64,000 bases of DNA from Myxococcales bacterium (GCA_020846875.1 JADLDB010000067.1:62001-126000), one strand, 5' to 3'; counted from the stretch's first letter, positions 40,508 to 50,879 are shown. Program-made: numbers and translations. Notes: generated by a model not told the origin, from the letters alone.

Positions 40508-41095
40508 TCACTGCACCGCGGACACGAGCATGCCGTCGGCCTTGAGCTTCTCGCCGACCGCCTTGGCCACGTCGTCCACCAACTGCTCCACCTTCGAGGG
40601 ATCGACGGACTCGGAGGTGCCGATCCACACCAGCTTGCCGTCCTCTACGTTGTAGATCTTCGTGTCGATCTCCACGGTGGTGGTGTTGCTCACCACGGTG
40701 GTGTCGCCCCACATCGCCCCGTACGCGTTCCACACCGGGTCCTTCCCGGGCAGGCGGGCCTGCGTCTCCTGGCTCACTCCCTCCACCTTCATCACCACCA
40801 CGTACTTGAAGCCCTGCTCGGTGAGGCGCTGCTTCACCAGCTCGCGGTCCTTCACCTCGTTGTCGTTGAACAGCCGGTAGGCCTGCGTGCCGTCCGCCAG
40901 CAGGCGCACCAGCTCGTCCTCCGCGGTGCGGCGCAGGGTCGGGCTGCCGGAGATGACCACCGCGCACACCTTCTCGCCCTTGATCAGCGGCTTCGCCTCC
41001 GGGTCCTTCCAGGTAGAGACGATCTTCGTCGTCGCGCAGCCAGACAGCGCGAACACCAGGCTCAGGGCACAGCTCGCCAACGCAGCACGCTTCAT
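40508..41095 (-). CDS. lipoprotein, DUF4136-like, first of a duplicated pair
   Basis: The 195-residue lipoprotein (signal MKRAALASCALSLVFALSGC) has the same plan as the protein encoded downstream: a STWKDPEA strand after the lipid anchor, an alpha/beta core with KGEKVCAVVISGSP and FKYVVVMKVEGVSQ, and a C-terminal helix VDDVAKAVGEKLKADG. A TTTVEIDTKIYNVEDGKLVW segment supplies a strand pair. No catalytic residues stand out; periplasmic binding or assembly roles are possible but unproven. The start at 41095 is the first ATG that gives a clean signal peptide. Confidence 0.72.
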   Translation of the reverse strand: MKRAALASCALSLVFALSGCATTKIVSTWKDPEAKPLIKGEKVCAVVISGSPTLRRTAEDELVRLLADGTQAYRLFNDNEVKDRELVKQRLTEQGFKYVVVMKVEGVSQETQARLPGKDPVWNAYGAMWGDTTVVSNTTTVEIDTKIYNVEDGKLVWIGTSESVDPSKVEQLVDDVAKAVGEKLKADGMLVSAVQ

Positions 41096-41173
41096 AGGTG
41101 TGGTGACCCTCCGGGCAGCGCACTTAGCCGCCGGGGGAAGGCCACACAAGCATTCGTGAACGCGCGTTGGGAG

Positions 41174-42145
<972 letters not shown>

Positions 42146-42223
42146 GGGAGGGCCTCGACGTGTGGGGTTGACGCCAATCAACACCCACCACGTCATGCCT
42201 TCGTCACCACCGGCGCCGGTTCG

Positions 42224-43696
42224 TCATGCCCTGGTCACGGGCGCGCCTTCTGTCTGGGCGCCCTCACGCGCGCGGGGCGCGGAGGGCAGGGTCTCCACCC
42301 AGGCCTGGAACTCGGGCAGCGGGCGCAGCGAGGTGAGATCTGCGTCGGCCAGGGCGTGGGCCCGGTCGTCGAAGCCATTCTGAGAGGCGAGCGCCAGCAT
42401 CCTCAAGGCGGCCGCGGAGCTGCCTGCCTGCGCCCAGTTACAGGCGGCGTTGTAGGCGAGGGTGGCGCTCGGCTCCTCGTGGAAGGCGGCCTCGGCCATC
42501 AGCGCGGCCCGGTCGAACTCCTTGCGCACGGCGTGGACGCGCTCGGCGGCGAGGTAGGCGAGGGCGGCTCGCAGCCCCGGCAGACGGCGGGCCTCGGCCT
42601 CACGCCCGGCGCGCAGCAAGGCCCCGGCGAACTCGTGGAGGATCACCGGATCCTGCGCCTGCGCTGCCGCCTGGGCCCAGAGGGGAATGGCGCGCGCCTC
42701 GTCGCCGATCAACGAGAAGCCGGCCGCCAGCGCGTGGGGAGGCACCTCGAGGCCCTGGACCTGCGTGAAGTGATCGAGCGCCCGGCGCCCCTGCCCTTCC
42801 TTCAGGGCGATCCACCCGAGGATCAGGTGGGCGCGGCTGCGCAGCGCGACGGGAGTGGTGTCCGCCAGGGCGTCCTTCGCCAGCAGCTCTGCCTCTGGCA
42901 GCTTGCCTTCGTTGAAGAGCGCCTCGGCGCGTTGCAGGGACGCGGCCATGGGGTGCGCCGCGGGCCCCAGGGGCAGCTCGCCGCGCTGGTACGCGGTGAT
43001 GTTGGAGATGGTGCGGAAGGCGAGCAGCCCGAAGAGCGCCGCGATGAAAGGCTGCCTGGCGAGCAGCGCCCCGAGCACCACGGCACCGCCGAGCAGCAGC
43101 GAGAGGATCTGCGCCACCAGGAAGCCCGGGCGGCCCAACACGCGGGTCAACACCGCGCTCGCCACGCGGCCCCCGTCGAGGGCGGCGATCGGCACCAGGT
43201 TCATGAGGGTCCAGTAGAGGTTGGCGAAGAACAGCCCCTCCAGCACGTACCTGAGGCCGCCCGGGAGCCAGCCCGCCGCGCCCAGCGCCAGGCTGAGCAG
43301 CCCCGCGAGGACACCCAGCGCCAGGCCCGCCCCCGGCCCCGCGAGGGTGAACAGGACGTCCTGGTGCCAGGGCATGCGCTCGACGCCTTGCGCGCGGGTG
43401 AGGCCTCCGAGGCCGAGCAGGTGCACGGTGGGCGGGTACCCCATCAGGCGCGCGGCGGTGGCGTGGCCGAGCTCGTGCACCAGCACCGAGCCGGAGATCA
43501 TCACCATCCACAAGCCCATGCAGATCGCCCACGTGAGATCGTGCTGCGGGTGGTTGCGATCGGCCAGGATCGCGCCGGGCCAACCGGTGGGCGCGACGGA
43601 GTTGAGCTGGGTGAAGCTGAAGGCCAGCACCAGGCTGATCACCACGTGGCTGAAGTGCACGTCTACCGGAATGCGGCCGACCTTGAAGCGAAGCAC
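42224..43696 (-). CDS. site-2-protease-like M50 metallopeptidase with C-terminal TPR-like region
   Basis: The 490-residue membrane protein carries the zinc motif HELGH at 74-78 and the third ligand region NLVPIAALDGGR with Asp174, both within hydrophobic helices. These define the M50 site-2 protease family, which cuts transmembrane segments, often to release transcription factors. From about residue 250 the protein is soluble and made of helical pairs (SLQRAEALFNEGKLPEAELL, LAYNAACNWAQAGSSAAALR) resembling tetratricopeptide repeats, which may bind substrate. A substrate anti-sigma factor is not visible nearby. The GTG start has GAGG upstream and TTATAA about 13 nt before it. It is divergent from dusB. 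Confidence 0.87.
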   Translation of the reverse strand: MLRFKVGRIPVDVHFSHVVISLVLAFSFTQLNSVAPTGWPGAILADRNHPQHDLTWAICMGLWMVMISGSVLVHELGHATAARLMGYPPTVHLLGLGGLTRAQGVERMPWHQDVLFTLAGPGAGLALGVLAGLLSLALGAAGWLPGGLRYVLEGLFFANLYWTLMNLVPIAALDGGRVASAVLTRVLGRPGFLVAQILSLLLGGAVVLGALLARQPFIAALFGLLAFRTISNITAYQRGELPLGPAAHPMAASLQRAEALFNEGKLPEAELLAKDALADTTPVALRSRAHLILGWIALKEGQGRRALDHFTQVQGLEVPPHALAAGFSLIGDEARAIPLWAQAAAQAQDPVILHEFAGALLRAGREAEARRLPGLRAALAYLAAERVHAVRKEFDRAALMAEAAFHEEPSATLAYNAACNWAQAGSSAAALRMLALASQNGFDDRAHALADADLTSLRPLPEFQAWVETLPSAPRAREGAQTEGAPVTRA

Positions 43697-43828
43697 GTTC
43701 GCCTCTGCTTATAACCCGCCGCCCGACAGCGCGCAGAGGGTGGCGTGGCCAGGCCTGCACCAACCTGCCCCGGGAACGGCAGGTCGGGTTGCGTCAGGCC
43801 CGCCGTCTGCCGTAGGTGACGCTCGAGC

Positions 43829-44899
43829 ATGTTGCCCATCGGTCCGCACACCCTGAAGAACCGCTTCCTCCTGGCCCCCATGGCGGGCGTCAGCGAGAAG
43901 CCGTTCCGCGTGCTGGCCTTCCAGCAGGGCGCAGCGCTGTGTACCACCGAGCTGATCAGCGCGCAGGGCCTGTTCCGCCTGACCAACCGGACGATGCGCT
44001 ACCTCCGGTACGATCCGAACGTCGAGAAGCCGTACTCGCTGCAGCTCTTCGGCGGCGAGCCCGAGGCGATGGCGAAGGCGGCGGTGGTGGCGAAGCAGTA
44101 CGGCGCCGAGATCATCGACATCAACATGGGCTGCCCGGTGAAGAAGGTGACCAAGACGGGCGCCGGCTCCTCCTTGATGTGCGACTCGGGCCGCGCGGGG
44201 GCGATCGTCCGGCAGATCCGCGAGGCCACTGGCCTGCCCGTCACCGCGAAGATCCGCAGCGGGTGGGACGCGAGCAACAAGAACTTCCTCGCGCTGGCCG
44301 ACGCGCTGGGCGCAGCGGGCGTGGCGGCGCTGGCGGTGCACCCGCGGACGCGCGCGCAGGGTTACTCCGGGAAGGCCGACTGGACCGTCATCCGCGACTT
44401 GAAGCGCCACGTGGGCAGCGGCTTTCCCGTCATCGGCAACGGCGACGTGAAGACGGTGGCCGACGCGCACCGCATGCTGGACGAGACGGGATGCGACTAC
44501 GTGATGATCGGCCGCGGCGCGCTGGGCAACCCGTGGATCTTCCGTGAGCTGAACGGCGGCTCGAAGCCTTCGCCCCAGGAGCGCTGCCAGACGGTGCTCT
44601 CGCACTTCAAGCAGCACCTCGTGCACCACTCCGAGGCGCGCGTGCACAGGGAAGAGCTGGAGCCCGAAGCCCGGGCGGCGAAGGACGAGCGCATGGGCGT
44701 GCACAGCTTCCGCAGCCACCTGGCGTGGTACGCCCACGGGCTGTACGGCGCGTCGGCCTTCCGCGCCGAGGTGATGAAGCTGGACACCGCGCGCGAGGTG
44801 GAGGCCGCCGCCGAGCGCTTCTTCGTCGGCGCTCAGGTGGACGCGCAGGCCATGGCGGCGGATCAGGAAGACGTCGACTACCGCGCCGCGCTGGGGTGA
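43829..44899 (+). CDS. dusB: tRNA-dihydrouridine synthase B
   Basis: The 356-residue flavoenzyme starts with LKNRFLLAPMAGVSEKPFR, the FMN-binding strand of the Dus family. Cys102 in INMGCPVKKVTKTGAGSSLM is the catalytic acid, and HPRTRAQGYSGKADW, VIGNGDVKT and MIGRGALGNPWIF complete the barrel. It reduces uridines in the tRNA D-loop with NADPH. The short C-terminal domain carries the tRNA-binding helices. The protein is about the usual length. It is convergent with the molybdenum oxidoreductase gene. Confidence 0.93.
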   Translation: MLPIGPHTLKNRFLLAPMAGVSEKPFRVLAFQQGAALCTTELISAQGLFRLTNRTMRYLRYDPNVEKPYSLQLFGGEPEAMAKAAVVAKQYGAEIIDINMGCPVKKVTKTGAGSSLMCDSGRAGAIVRQIREATGLPVTAKIRSGWDASNKNFLALADALGAAGVAALAVHPRTRAQGYSGKADWTVIRDLKRHVGSGFPVIGNGDVKTVADAHRMLDETGCDYVMIGRGALGNPWIFRELNGGSKPSPQERCQTVLSHFKQHLVHHSEARVHREELEPEARAAKDERMGVHSFRSHLAWYAHGLYGASAFRAEVMKLDTAREVEAAAERFFVGAQVDAQAMAADQEDVDYRAALG

Positions 44900-44904
44900 G
44901 CCGG

Positions 44905-47055
44905 TCAGCTCGTGGAGAGCGGCTCCACCCGGCACGCTCCGGATCGAAACGCCGGGAAGCCGGAGATCGGATCGCGCTTCTCGTCCGAGATGAGCCAGTT
45001 CGGGTTCGCCTGGCCCCAGCCCGCAGGCATCACCACGCACTCGGGGTGCACGTCCCTGGTCACCACTGCGCGGATCTCGATCCGCCCGTGCGGCGACACC
45101 ACCGCCACCCGCGCCCCGTGCGTCACGCCCGCCTTCGTGGCCGCGTCGGGGTGAATGAGCAGCTCCGGCTCGCGCATCCGCGCCGTCACCGAGGGGCTCT
45201 GCGCGAACTGGGAGTTGATCCGCGCGCGAGGGCGGGGCCCGCTGACCAGCCGCAGCGGGAAGTCGGGCGTGAGGCCTTCCGTCGGCGCCGTCCACTTCGG
45301 CAGGGGCTCCTGGCCGGCCCGCTCGAGCAGCGTGGAGGCGAACTCCGCCTTCCCCGTCACCGTCCCGAAGCGCGCCTCGGTCCCGTCCGCCACCTCAGGC
45401 CTGGGCTGCACCGCGTCGTCCACCATCCAGGTGACGTGCCGCGCGTTCATCGCCTCCTGGAAGCTCCTCCACGGGAAATATTGCCCCAGCCCCATCGCCT
45501 GGGCCAGCTTCGTCAGGATGGTGAAGTCCGGCAGCGAGCCCGGCTGCGGCGGCACCAGCCCCTTCGCCGCCACGTGCTCGTCGTCAGCGTCGATGTCCTG
45601 CGACTCCGCGAAGGTGGACGCCGGCAGCACCACGTCGGACAGCTTCCCCGAGTCGGAGAGGTAGGGATCCACCGTCACCAGAAGCTCCAGCTTGTCCGCC
45701 GCCTTCCGGAGCCGCGCCGTGCCCGACGCCGTCACCAGCGCATTCGACGCCCAGAGGATCATCGCCCGCAGCGGGTACGGCTGATCGTCGAGGATCGCGT
45801 CCACGTACACCTCGCCCTGCGCCTCGCGGTTGTAGATCTCGTACAGCGGGAAGCGCTCCCGCCCCAGCGCCGCGGCCGTCACCGGCGGTGGCACCGGCTC
45901 GGGCGTGCGCATCCGGTACAGGGCCGGCAGCATCTCCTCCTTGAAGCGTGGGCCCAGCGCCGTCACCAGGCTCTTCGAGTCGTGCGTGCCGTCGAAGCGC
46001 CCGCACAGCACCTCCAGGGAGGAAATCGCCCGCACCGTCTGCACCCCGCTCTCGTGGTGCTCGACGCCGAGGCCCTGCCACACGCCCATCGGCTTGTCGG
46101 CGGAGATCAGCCGCGCCACCTTCTCCACGTCCGCCGCCTTCACGCTGGTGAGCGCCTCCACCCGCTCGGGCGGGTACTCCGCCGCCAGCGCCTCCAGCCC
46201 CTCGAAGCCCACCGTGTGCCTCGCCACGAAGTCCGCGTCGAAGAGCCGCTCGCGGACGATCACGTGCATCAACCCCAGCGCCAGCGCGCCGTCGGTGCCC
46301 GCGCGCGGCGAGAGGTACACCGTGGCCTCCTTCGCCAGGGTGGTGCGCACCGGATCGATGACGATCAGGTTGCCGTTCAGCGCCTTGGCCGCCACCACGT
46401 GCGCGAAGGGCGGCGCCGTCGTCGGAGGATTTGCCCCCCACACCACCAGCGTCTTCAGCGCGCGCACGTCGGGCGCGTACTTGGTGCCCACCGTGAGCGC
46501 CTGGCCCATCCGCAGCGACGCCTCGCACAGGCTGGCCACCGAGGCCACGTTGGGGCTGCCGTACGCGCGCGCGAAGCGGTGCAGGAAGTTCACCAGCGGG
46601 TGGCGCACCAGCGGCCAGCCCGTCTGGATCGCCAGCGCCTGCGGGCCGAAGCGCTGCTTCACCTGCTCCAGCCTGCGGGCGATTTCTCCCAGCGCGTCGT
46701 CCCAGCTCACCTCGTGCAGCTCGTCGCCGCGGCGCACCAGCGGGTGCCCGAGCCGCCCGTGGCTGTGCACCTGCTCGCGCAGGGCGTAGCCGTGCTCACA
46801 CACGAAGCCGCGCGTGCGGGAAGCGAGATCGCCTTCCACCTTCACCAGCCGCTCGTCCTGCACCGTGGCCACCACCCCGCAGTGCATCAGGCAGTAGCGG
46901 CAGGTGCCCTTGTTCTGCTCGACCGGAGCGCCGGTGCGGCCCGTCAGCGCCAGCCCCAGCGCCCCCGCGCCCACCGCCGCCACCGGGGCCGCCTTGAACA
47001 GATCGCGCCGCGTCCACTTCCTTCGGACGATCATCTTTGCCGGTGTGCGGCTCAT
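44905..47055 (-). CDS. Tat-exported molybdopterin oxidoreductase
   Basis: The 716-residue enzyme has a twin-arginine signal (TRRDLFKA at 15-22) followed by a hydrophobic stretch, a [4Fe-4S] motif with Cys52, Cys55, Cys59 and Cys86, and the bis-MGD cofactor domains of the DMSO-reductase superfamily (VVWGANPPTT, IVIDP-type VIDPVRT, DVVLPASTFAES, HGARVAVVSPHG). Cys177 in ASLCEASLRMG is the likely molybdenum ligand, as in periplasmic nitrate reductase and formate dehydrogenase; there is no Sec codon. The substrate is unknown. It is the third gene of an operon with NapH- and NapG-like electron carriers and overlaps the NapG-like gene by 4 nt, so electrons probably come from the quinone pool. Confidence 0.87.
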   Translation of the reverse strand: MSRTPAKMIVRRKWTRRDLFKAAPVAAVGAGALGLALTGRTGAPVEQNKGTCRYCLMHCGVVATVQDERLVKVEGDLASRTRGFVCEHGYALREQVHSHGRLGHPLVRRGDELHEVSWDDALGEIARRLEQVKQRFGPQALAIQTGWPLVRHPLVNFLHRFARAYGSPNVASVASLCEASLRMGQALTVGTKYAPDVRALKTLVVWGANPPTTAPPFAHVVAAKALNGNLIVIDPVRTTLAKEATVYLSPRAGTDGALALGLMHVIVRERLFDADFVARHTVGFEGLEALAAEYPPERVEALTSVKAADVEKVARLISADKPMGVWQGLGVEHHESGVQTVRAISSLEVLCGRFDGTHDSKSLVTALGPRFKEEMLPALYRMRTPEPVPPPVTAAALGRERFPLYEIYNREAQGEVYVDAILDDQPYPLRAMILWASNALVTASGTARLRKAADKLELLVTVDPYLSDSGKLSDVVLPASTFAESQDIDADDEHVAAKGLVPPQPGSLPDFTILTKLAQAMGLGQYFPWRSFQEAMNARHVTWMVDDAVQPRPEVADGTEARFGTVTGKAEFASTLLERAGQEPLPKWTAPTEGLTPDFPLRLVSGPRPRARINSQFAQSPSVTARMREPELLIHPDAATKAGVTHGARVAVVSPHGRIEIRAVVTRDVHPECVVMPAGWGQANPNWLISDEKRDPISGFPAFRSGACRVEPLSTS

Positions 47056-47678
47056 CCGTTCACCTCCGACGGTCGCTTCAGGCCGGGCCGCCCGGGGATC
47101 GGCTTCGGCTGCGCGGCCTCGCTCCCGAAGGGCTCGATCTTGATCGCCTGTGCCAGCTCTGGGCACGCCTCCTCACACAGCCCGCAGCCCACGCACGCCT
47201 CCGCGTGGAACAAGGGCGCCTTCTGCGGCCCCACCAACTCCACCGCCGCCTCCGGGTACGGGCACACCTGGTAGCAGAGCCGGCAGATCCCCTGGCCGTT
47301 CCAGGGCAGGCACTTCGAGCGCGTCAGCACCGGCACGCCCATCCGCACCTCCTTCGCGATCACGTCTGGATCCGCCTTGAGCGGCACCAGCGCATCGGTG
47401 GGGCACACCTGCGTGCACTTCATGCACAGGACACACGCCTTGTCCGCCGTGTCCACGAAGGGCAGCGCCTGCTCCAGTGACAGGGTGGACGGGAAGCGGA
47501 TGCAGTTGGTCGGGCACACCTCGGCGCAGCGGAAGCAGCCGATGCACGCCTGCTCGAAGGCGCCGGGCTTCAAGGCCCCCGGCGGGCGGATCTTCTTCGG
47601 GTTGGCGCGCGCGCGCTTCGGCACCACGGCCAGCGCGGTGGCGGCGGCGATCGCCCCGATGAGGACGCGGCGATTCAC
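47052..47678 (-). CDS. NapG-like periplasmic ferredoxin with four iron-sulfur clusters
   Basis: The 208-residue protein starts MNRRVLIGAIAAATALAVV, an export signal with an RR pair, and then has four Cys clusters: CIGCFRCAEVCP, CVLCMKCTQVCP, CRLCYQVCP (with a preceding Cys in KCLPWN) and CVGCGLCEEACP. This matches NapG/MauM ferredoxin-type proteins, which pass electrons from NapH to the periplasmic catalytic subunit. It overlaps both neighbours by 4 nt (GTGA and ATGA type), so the three products are made in fixed proportion. Its partner oxidoreductase here is not a recognisable nitrate reductase, because NapB, NapC and NapD are absent. Confidence 0.87.
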   Translation of the reverse strand: MNRRVLIGAIAAATALAVVPKRARANPKKIRPPGALKPGAFEQACIGCFRCAEVCPTNCIRFPSTLSLEQALPFVDTADKACVLCMKCTQVCPTDALVPLKADPDVIAKEVRMGVPVLTRSKCLPWNGQGICRLCYQVCPYPEAAVELVGPQKAPLFHAEACVGCGLCEEACPELAQAIKIEPFGSEAAQPKPIPGRPGLKRPSEVNG

Positions 47679-48646
47679 TGGCTCTTCGCCTCCGCCGTCT
47701 TCGCCTCCACGCCTTCCACCCGCAGCTTCACCAACTGCACCAGCGGCGGCGCGGCGAGGGTCCACGACAGCGCCTGTGTGGGGCACGACGCGATGCACTT
47801 CCCGCAGCGCTCGCAGCCGCTGTCCAGCGTGTTGGTCATCGGCGACTGGCCCAGGTTGCAGATCACGTCGCACACCGTGCAGTCGGTGCACTTCGAGCGC
47901 TCGTTGTGCACGCGGATGGGCGAGAGGTTGGCCAGCACCGAGAACATCGCCCCGCCCGGGCACAGGCTGCGGCAGAAGCCCGCGCGCGAGACGAAGGTGT
48001 CGAAGAGGAACGCCCCCGCTACCACCAGCGCCCCGGCGCCCAGCGAGCCGTAGAAGACGGCGCGGAACACCTCCCGGCCGATGATCGCCGGCGGGTAGAT
48101 GAGCGGCACCAACTGCGTGCCCGCCAGCGCCCCCACCACCAGCGCCCCCACCATCACCACCCGCGACGTGCTGCGCGGCACCTTCACGTCCTTCAAGGGG
48201 ACGCCCAGCCGCGTCAGCACCCACCGCGCCGCGTTCGCCGCCGCCAGCACCGGCAGGTAAGGGCACGCCCACCCGCAAAAAAAGCGTCCCAGCAGCACCA
48301 CCAGCACCACACCGGGGAGGACTGTCCACACCCAGTTCCACGACAGCCCGTGGAAGAGCGCCACCGCCAGCGACTCCAGCGGATCCACCAGCTCCAGCAC
48401 CCCCACCCACACGCTCGTCGGCGCCCCGTAGAAGGGCGGCGGGCTGTCCGGCAGGCGCGCAGCCAGGTGGGCCCACCGCGAATCCGCTGCGATCCCCGCG
48501 CCTTCCACGTCCAGCGCGTGCAAGTGCCAGAGGGGAAGCCCGAAGGTGAGCGCCACCGAGAAGCCGAGGAACAGCTTGCGGATCACCTGGTAGCGCCGGC
48601 CGTGTCGCAGCGTGATGTCCAGCGGCTGGAGGGCCCGGCGCGTCAT
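47675..48646 (-). CDS. NapH-like membrane quinol dehydrogenase subunit
   Basis: The 323-residue protein has four to five membrane helices, two Cys-rich membrane motifs (FFCGWACPYLP and GFCRSLCPGGAMF) and a C-terminal domain with two [4Fe-4S] clusters (CTDCTVCDVICN and CERCGKCIASCP). This is the NapH/MauN/NosR-type architecture that oxidises quinol and hands electrons to a periplasmic ferredoxin, here the NapG-like protein encoded next. It is the first gene of the operon NapH-NapG-oxidoreductase; the gap of 79 nt to rsgA contains a hairpin, so this operon probably has its own promoter. Confidence 0.88.
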   Translation of the reverse strand: MTRRALQPLDITLRHGRRYQVIRKLFLGFSVALTFGLPLWHLHALDVEGAGIAADSRWAHLAARLPDSPPPFYGAPTSVWVGVLELVDPLESLAVALFHGLSWNWVWTVLPGVVLVVLLGRFFCGWACPYLPVLAAANAARWVLTRLGVPLKDVKVPRSTSRVVMVGALVVGALAGTQLVPLIYPPAIIGREVFRAVFYGSLGAGALVVAGAFLFDTFVSRAGFCRSLCPGGAMFSVLANLSPIRVHNERSKCTDCTVCDVICNLGQSPMTNTLDSGCERCGKCIASCPTQALSWTLAAPPLVQLVKLRVEGVEAKTAEAKSQ

Positions 48647-48692
48647 GTCCGGCCCATTCTGGTGCGAAACCGGGGCCAGTGGAACCCAACAC

Positions 48693-48714
48693 CCTGCCTC
48701 CCCGGCCGGGCAGG
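48693..48714 (-). terminator. hairpin between rsgA and the NapH-like operon
   Basis: CCTGCC and GGCAGG form a 6-bp stem with a GC-rich loop 12 nt after the rsgA stop. No T tract follows, so function as a terminator is uncertain. Confidence 0.3.
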
Positions 48715-48725
48715 TCTGCTTGCAC

Positions 48726-49775
48726 CTACTTCCTGCGCACCCCGTGACCCACGCGCTCGCGCCGCTTCGACTCGGGGCGACCGCGGCTCTCTCTTGGCTG
48801 CTTGAGCCACGCCATCTCCCGCTGCAGCTCCACCCACGAAGCGAAGCGCTCCTCGGGCAGGGTGCCGTCTTCCAGCGCCGCCTTCACCGCGCACCCCGGC
48901 TCCGCGTCGTGACGGCAGTCGGCGAAGCGGCAGGACCGCGCCAGCGCCTCCACGTCGTCGAACGTCTTTGCCAGCCCATCTTCCGCCGCCCACATCTGCA
49001 CCTCGCGCAGGCCGGGCGTGTCGACGATCGCCCCGCCGCCGGGCAGCACCAACAGCTCGCGCCGCGTGGTGGTGTGCCGGCCGCGCCCGTCGTCGCGCAC
49101 GCCGCCCGTCTCCATCACCTCGGCGCCCACCAGACGGTTGACCAGCGTGGACTTCCCCACCCCCGAGCTGCCCAGGAGCGCCACCGTCTTGCCGAAGCCG
49201 ACGAGCGCCGCCAGCGGCTCCAGGCCCTCGCCGGTGAGCGCGCAGCCCACGTGCAGCGCCGCGTCCCGCGAGATCGCCCGCGCTCTCTCCACCTGCGCGT
49301 CGAGAGCTTCCGCCAGATCCTTCTTGTTCAGCACCACCACCGGCGAGGCGCGGCTCTCCCACGCCAGGGTGAGGAAGCGCTCCAGGCGGCGCAGGCTGAA
49401 GTCGCGATCGAGCCCCATCACCACCAGCACCGTGTCCAGGTTGGTGGCCAGCACCTGCGGCACGGCGTTGTCCCCCGCCACCTTGCGGATGAAGGCCGAG
49501 CGGCGCGGCAACACCGCGTGCACCAGCGCCTCGCCTTCGTCCGGTACGCGCGCCGCCACCCAGTCGCCCACCGCCGGCAGCTCCCCCGGGTTGTCCGCGC
49601 GGTGGATCAGCGTGCCGCCGGTGCGGGCCCAGTGCTCGCCGCGGTGAGACAGCACCTTGAGCTGTTTGCGGTACACCAGCGTCACCCGGGCGGGCGACAG
49701 CTTCTTCGACGCATGGGGCGCGAAGGCCTCCTCGAAGTCGGGGCCCCAGCCCTGCGCGGCTCTCCAGTCGCTCAT
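48726..49775 (-). CDS. rsgA: ribosome small-subunit-dependent GTPase A
   Basis: The 349-residue protein shows the circularly permuted GTPase order of RsgA/YjeQ: NKKD (G4) at 150-153, then GSSGVGKS (G1) at 202-209 and DTPG (G3) at 251-254. An N-terminal OB domain (GDWVAARV) precedes it, and a C-terminal zinc site is formed by Cys281, Cys286, His288 and Cys294. It binds the 30S subunit late in assembly and uses GTP hydrolysis to release maturation factors. The length is normal. It follows the desaturase gene by 31 nt on the same strand. Confidence 0.95.
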   Translation of the reverse strand: MSDWRAAQGWGPDFEEAFAPHASKKLSPARVTLVYRKQLKVLSHRGEHWARTGGTLIHRADNPGELPAVGDWVAARVPDEGEALVHAVLPRRSAFIRKVAGDNAVPQVLATNLDTVLVVMGLDRDFSLRRLERFLTLAWESRASPVVVLNKKDLAEALDAQVERARAISRDAALHVGCALTGEGLEPLAALVGFGKTVALLGSSGVGKSTLVNRLVGAEVMETGGVRDDGRGRHTTTRRELLVLPGGGAIVDTPGLREVQMWAAEDGLAKTFDDVEALARSCRFADCRHDAEPGCAVKAALEDGTLPEERFASWVELQREMAWLKQPRESRGRPESKRRERVGHGVRRK

Positions 49776-49806
49776 CAGGCGCGGCCCGACGCGCGGGCGC
49801 GGGGGA

Positions 49807-50850
49807 TCATGACGGGTAGCCCACCATGTGGTTGGCGTCGGGATCCCACAGCTTCAGCTTGAAGCAGGCGGCGATGTCCTTTGGCTGGAGCGACGTCTTC
49901 CCGGGGTGGGCCAGCTCGGGGATCGCCGCCATCGCCTCGGGCAGCCGGTAGAAGGGGATGGCCGCGTTCAGGTGGTGCACGTGGTGGAAGCCGATGTTGG
50001 CGGTGAACCACCTCATCAGCGGGCCCATCTCCATGTAGCTGGACGAGTCGGTCGCCGCGCCCGAGAAGGTCCAGTCCTGCCGGCTGGCGATGTGCGCCTC
50101 GGGGAAGTTGTGCTGTGCATAGAAGAGGTACGCCCCTGCCATCGCCGCCAGCCACATCGGCACCAGCCAGCCGAAGAGGAACCAGTCGAAGCGCCCCGTC
50201 GCGGTCAGCGCCGCCCCCGTCCCGTACACCAGCAGGAAGGACACCAGCCCGCCCCAGTGCTTGCCCGGCGCCCGGAAGAAGGGCCTCAGGCACATGCCGA
50301 TGGAGAAGACGGTCAGCACCGCGAGGATCATGTTCAGCGGGTGCCGCGCCAGCTTGTACAGCGTCTTCTGCGCGCCCGTCATCTGCCCCCACATCGCGGT
50401 GGTGACGACCGGGTAGCTGCCGATGTGGCTGCCGACGATCTTCGCGGTGTGGGCGTGGTGGTAGTTGTGCGTCTCGCGCCACACCGACGGCGGCACGAGG
50501 ATGCTCGTCCCGAACAGCCAGTAGATCCCCTGGGCCAGCTTCGAGTTTCGCAGGATCGCCCCGTGCTGGAAGTCGTGGAACAGGCAGAACACCCGAACGA
50601 TCACCAGCCCGTTCGCCAGGGCCAGCGCCAGCCGCACCGGCCACCACGGCGCGAGCACCGCGGCCAGCACCAGGCCCAGCATGATCGCCAGGGACGACAG
50701 CGTCACCCACCAACTCTGGGCGCGGCGCTCCACGGTGAAGGCCTTGCTGGCGACGAGGAGGTCCTTCTCCGGGCGGCGAGCGGCCTGGAGAGTCTCGGGG
50801 GGCTGCGTCAGGGCTTCGGCGGCGGTCATGCTGGCGCCGGTCGCTACCAT
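49807..50850 (-). CDS. membrane fatty acid desaturase
   Basis: The 347-residue membrane protein has the three histidine boxes of the delta-12/omega-3-like desaturase superfamily: HDFQHGA, HNYHHAHT and HHVHHLN. Hydrophobic segments include WVTLSSLAIMLGLVLAAVLA and FLLVYGTGAALTATG. It differs clearly from the delta-9 desaturase encoded at 41-42 kb, which belongs to the acyl-CoA group with a different box spacing. It should add a further double bond to membrane acyl chains; a hydroxylase or ketolase activity is possible in this superfamily. ATG 50850 is chosen; ATG 50829 is also possible. It follows the acyl-CoA dehydrogenase gene closely. Confidence 0.85.
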   Translation of the reverse strand: MVATGASMTAAEALTQPPETLQAARRPEKDLLVASKAFTVERRAQSWWVTLSSLAIMLGLVLAAVLAPWWPVRLALALANGLVIVRVFCLFHDFQHGAILRNSKLAQGIYWLFGTSILVPPSVWRETHNYHHAHTAKIVGSHIGSYPVVTTAMWGQMTGAQKTLYKLARHPLNMILAVLTVFSIGMCLRPFFRAPGKHWGGLVSFLLVYGTGAALTATGRFDWFLFGWLVPMWLAAMAGAYLFYAQHNFPEAHIASRQDWTFSGAATDSSSYMEMGPLMRWFTANIGFHHVHHLNAAIPFYRLPEAMAAIPELAHPGKTSLQPKDIAACFKLKLWDPDANHMVGYPS

Positions 50851-50879
50851 AGAGCCCCGGGGCCTGCCAAACCCCCTCA

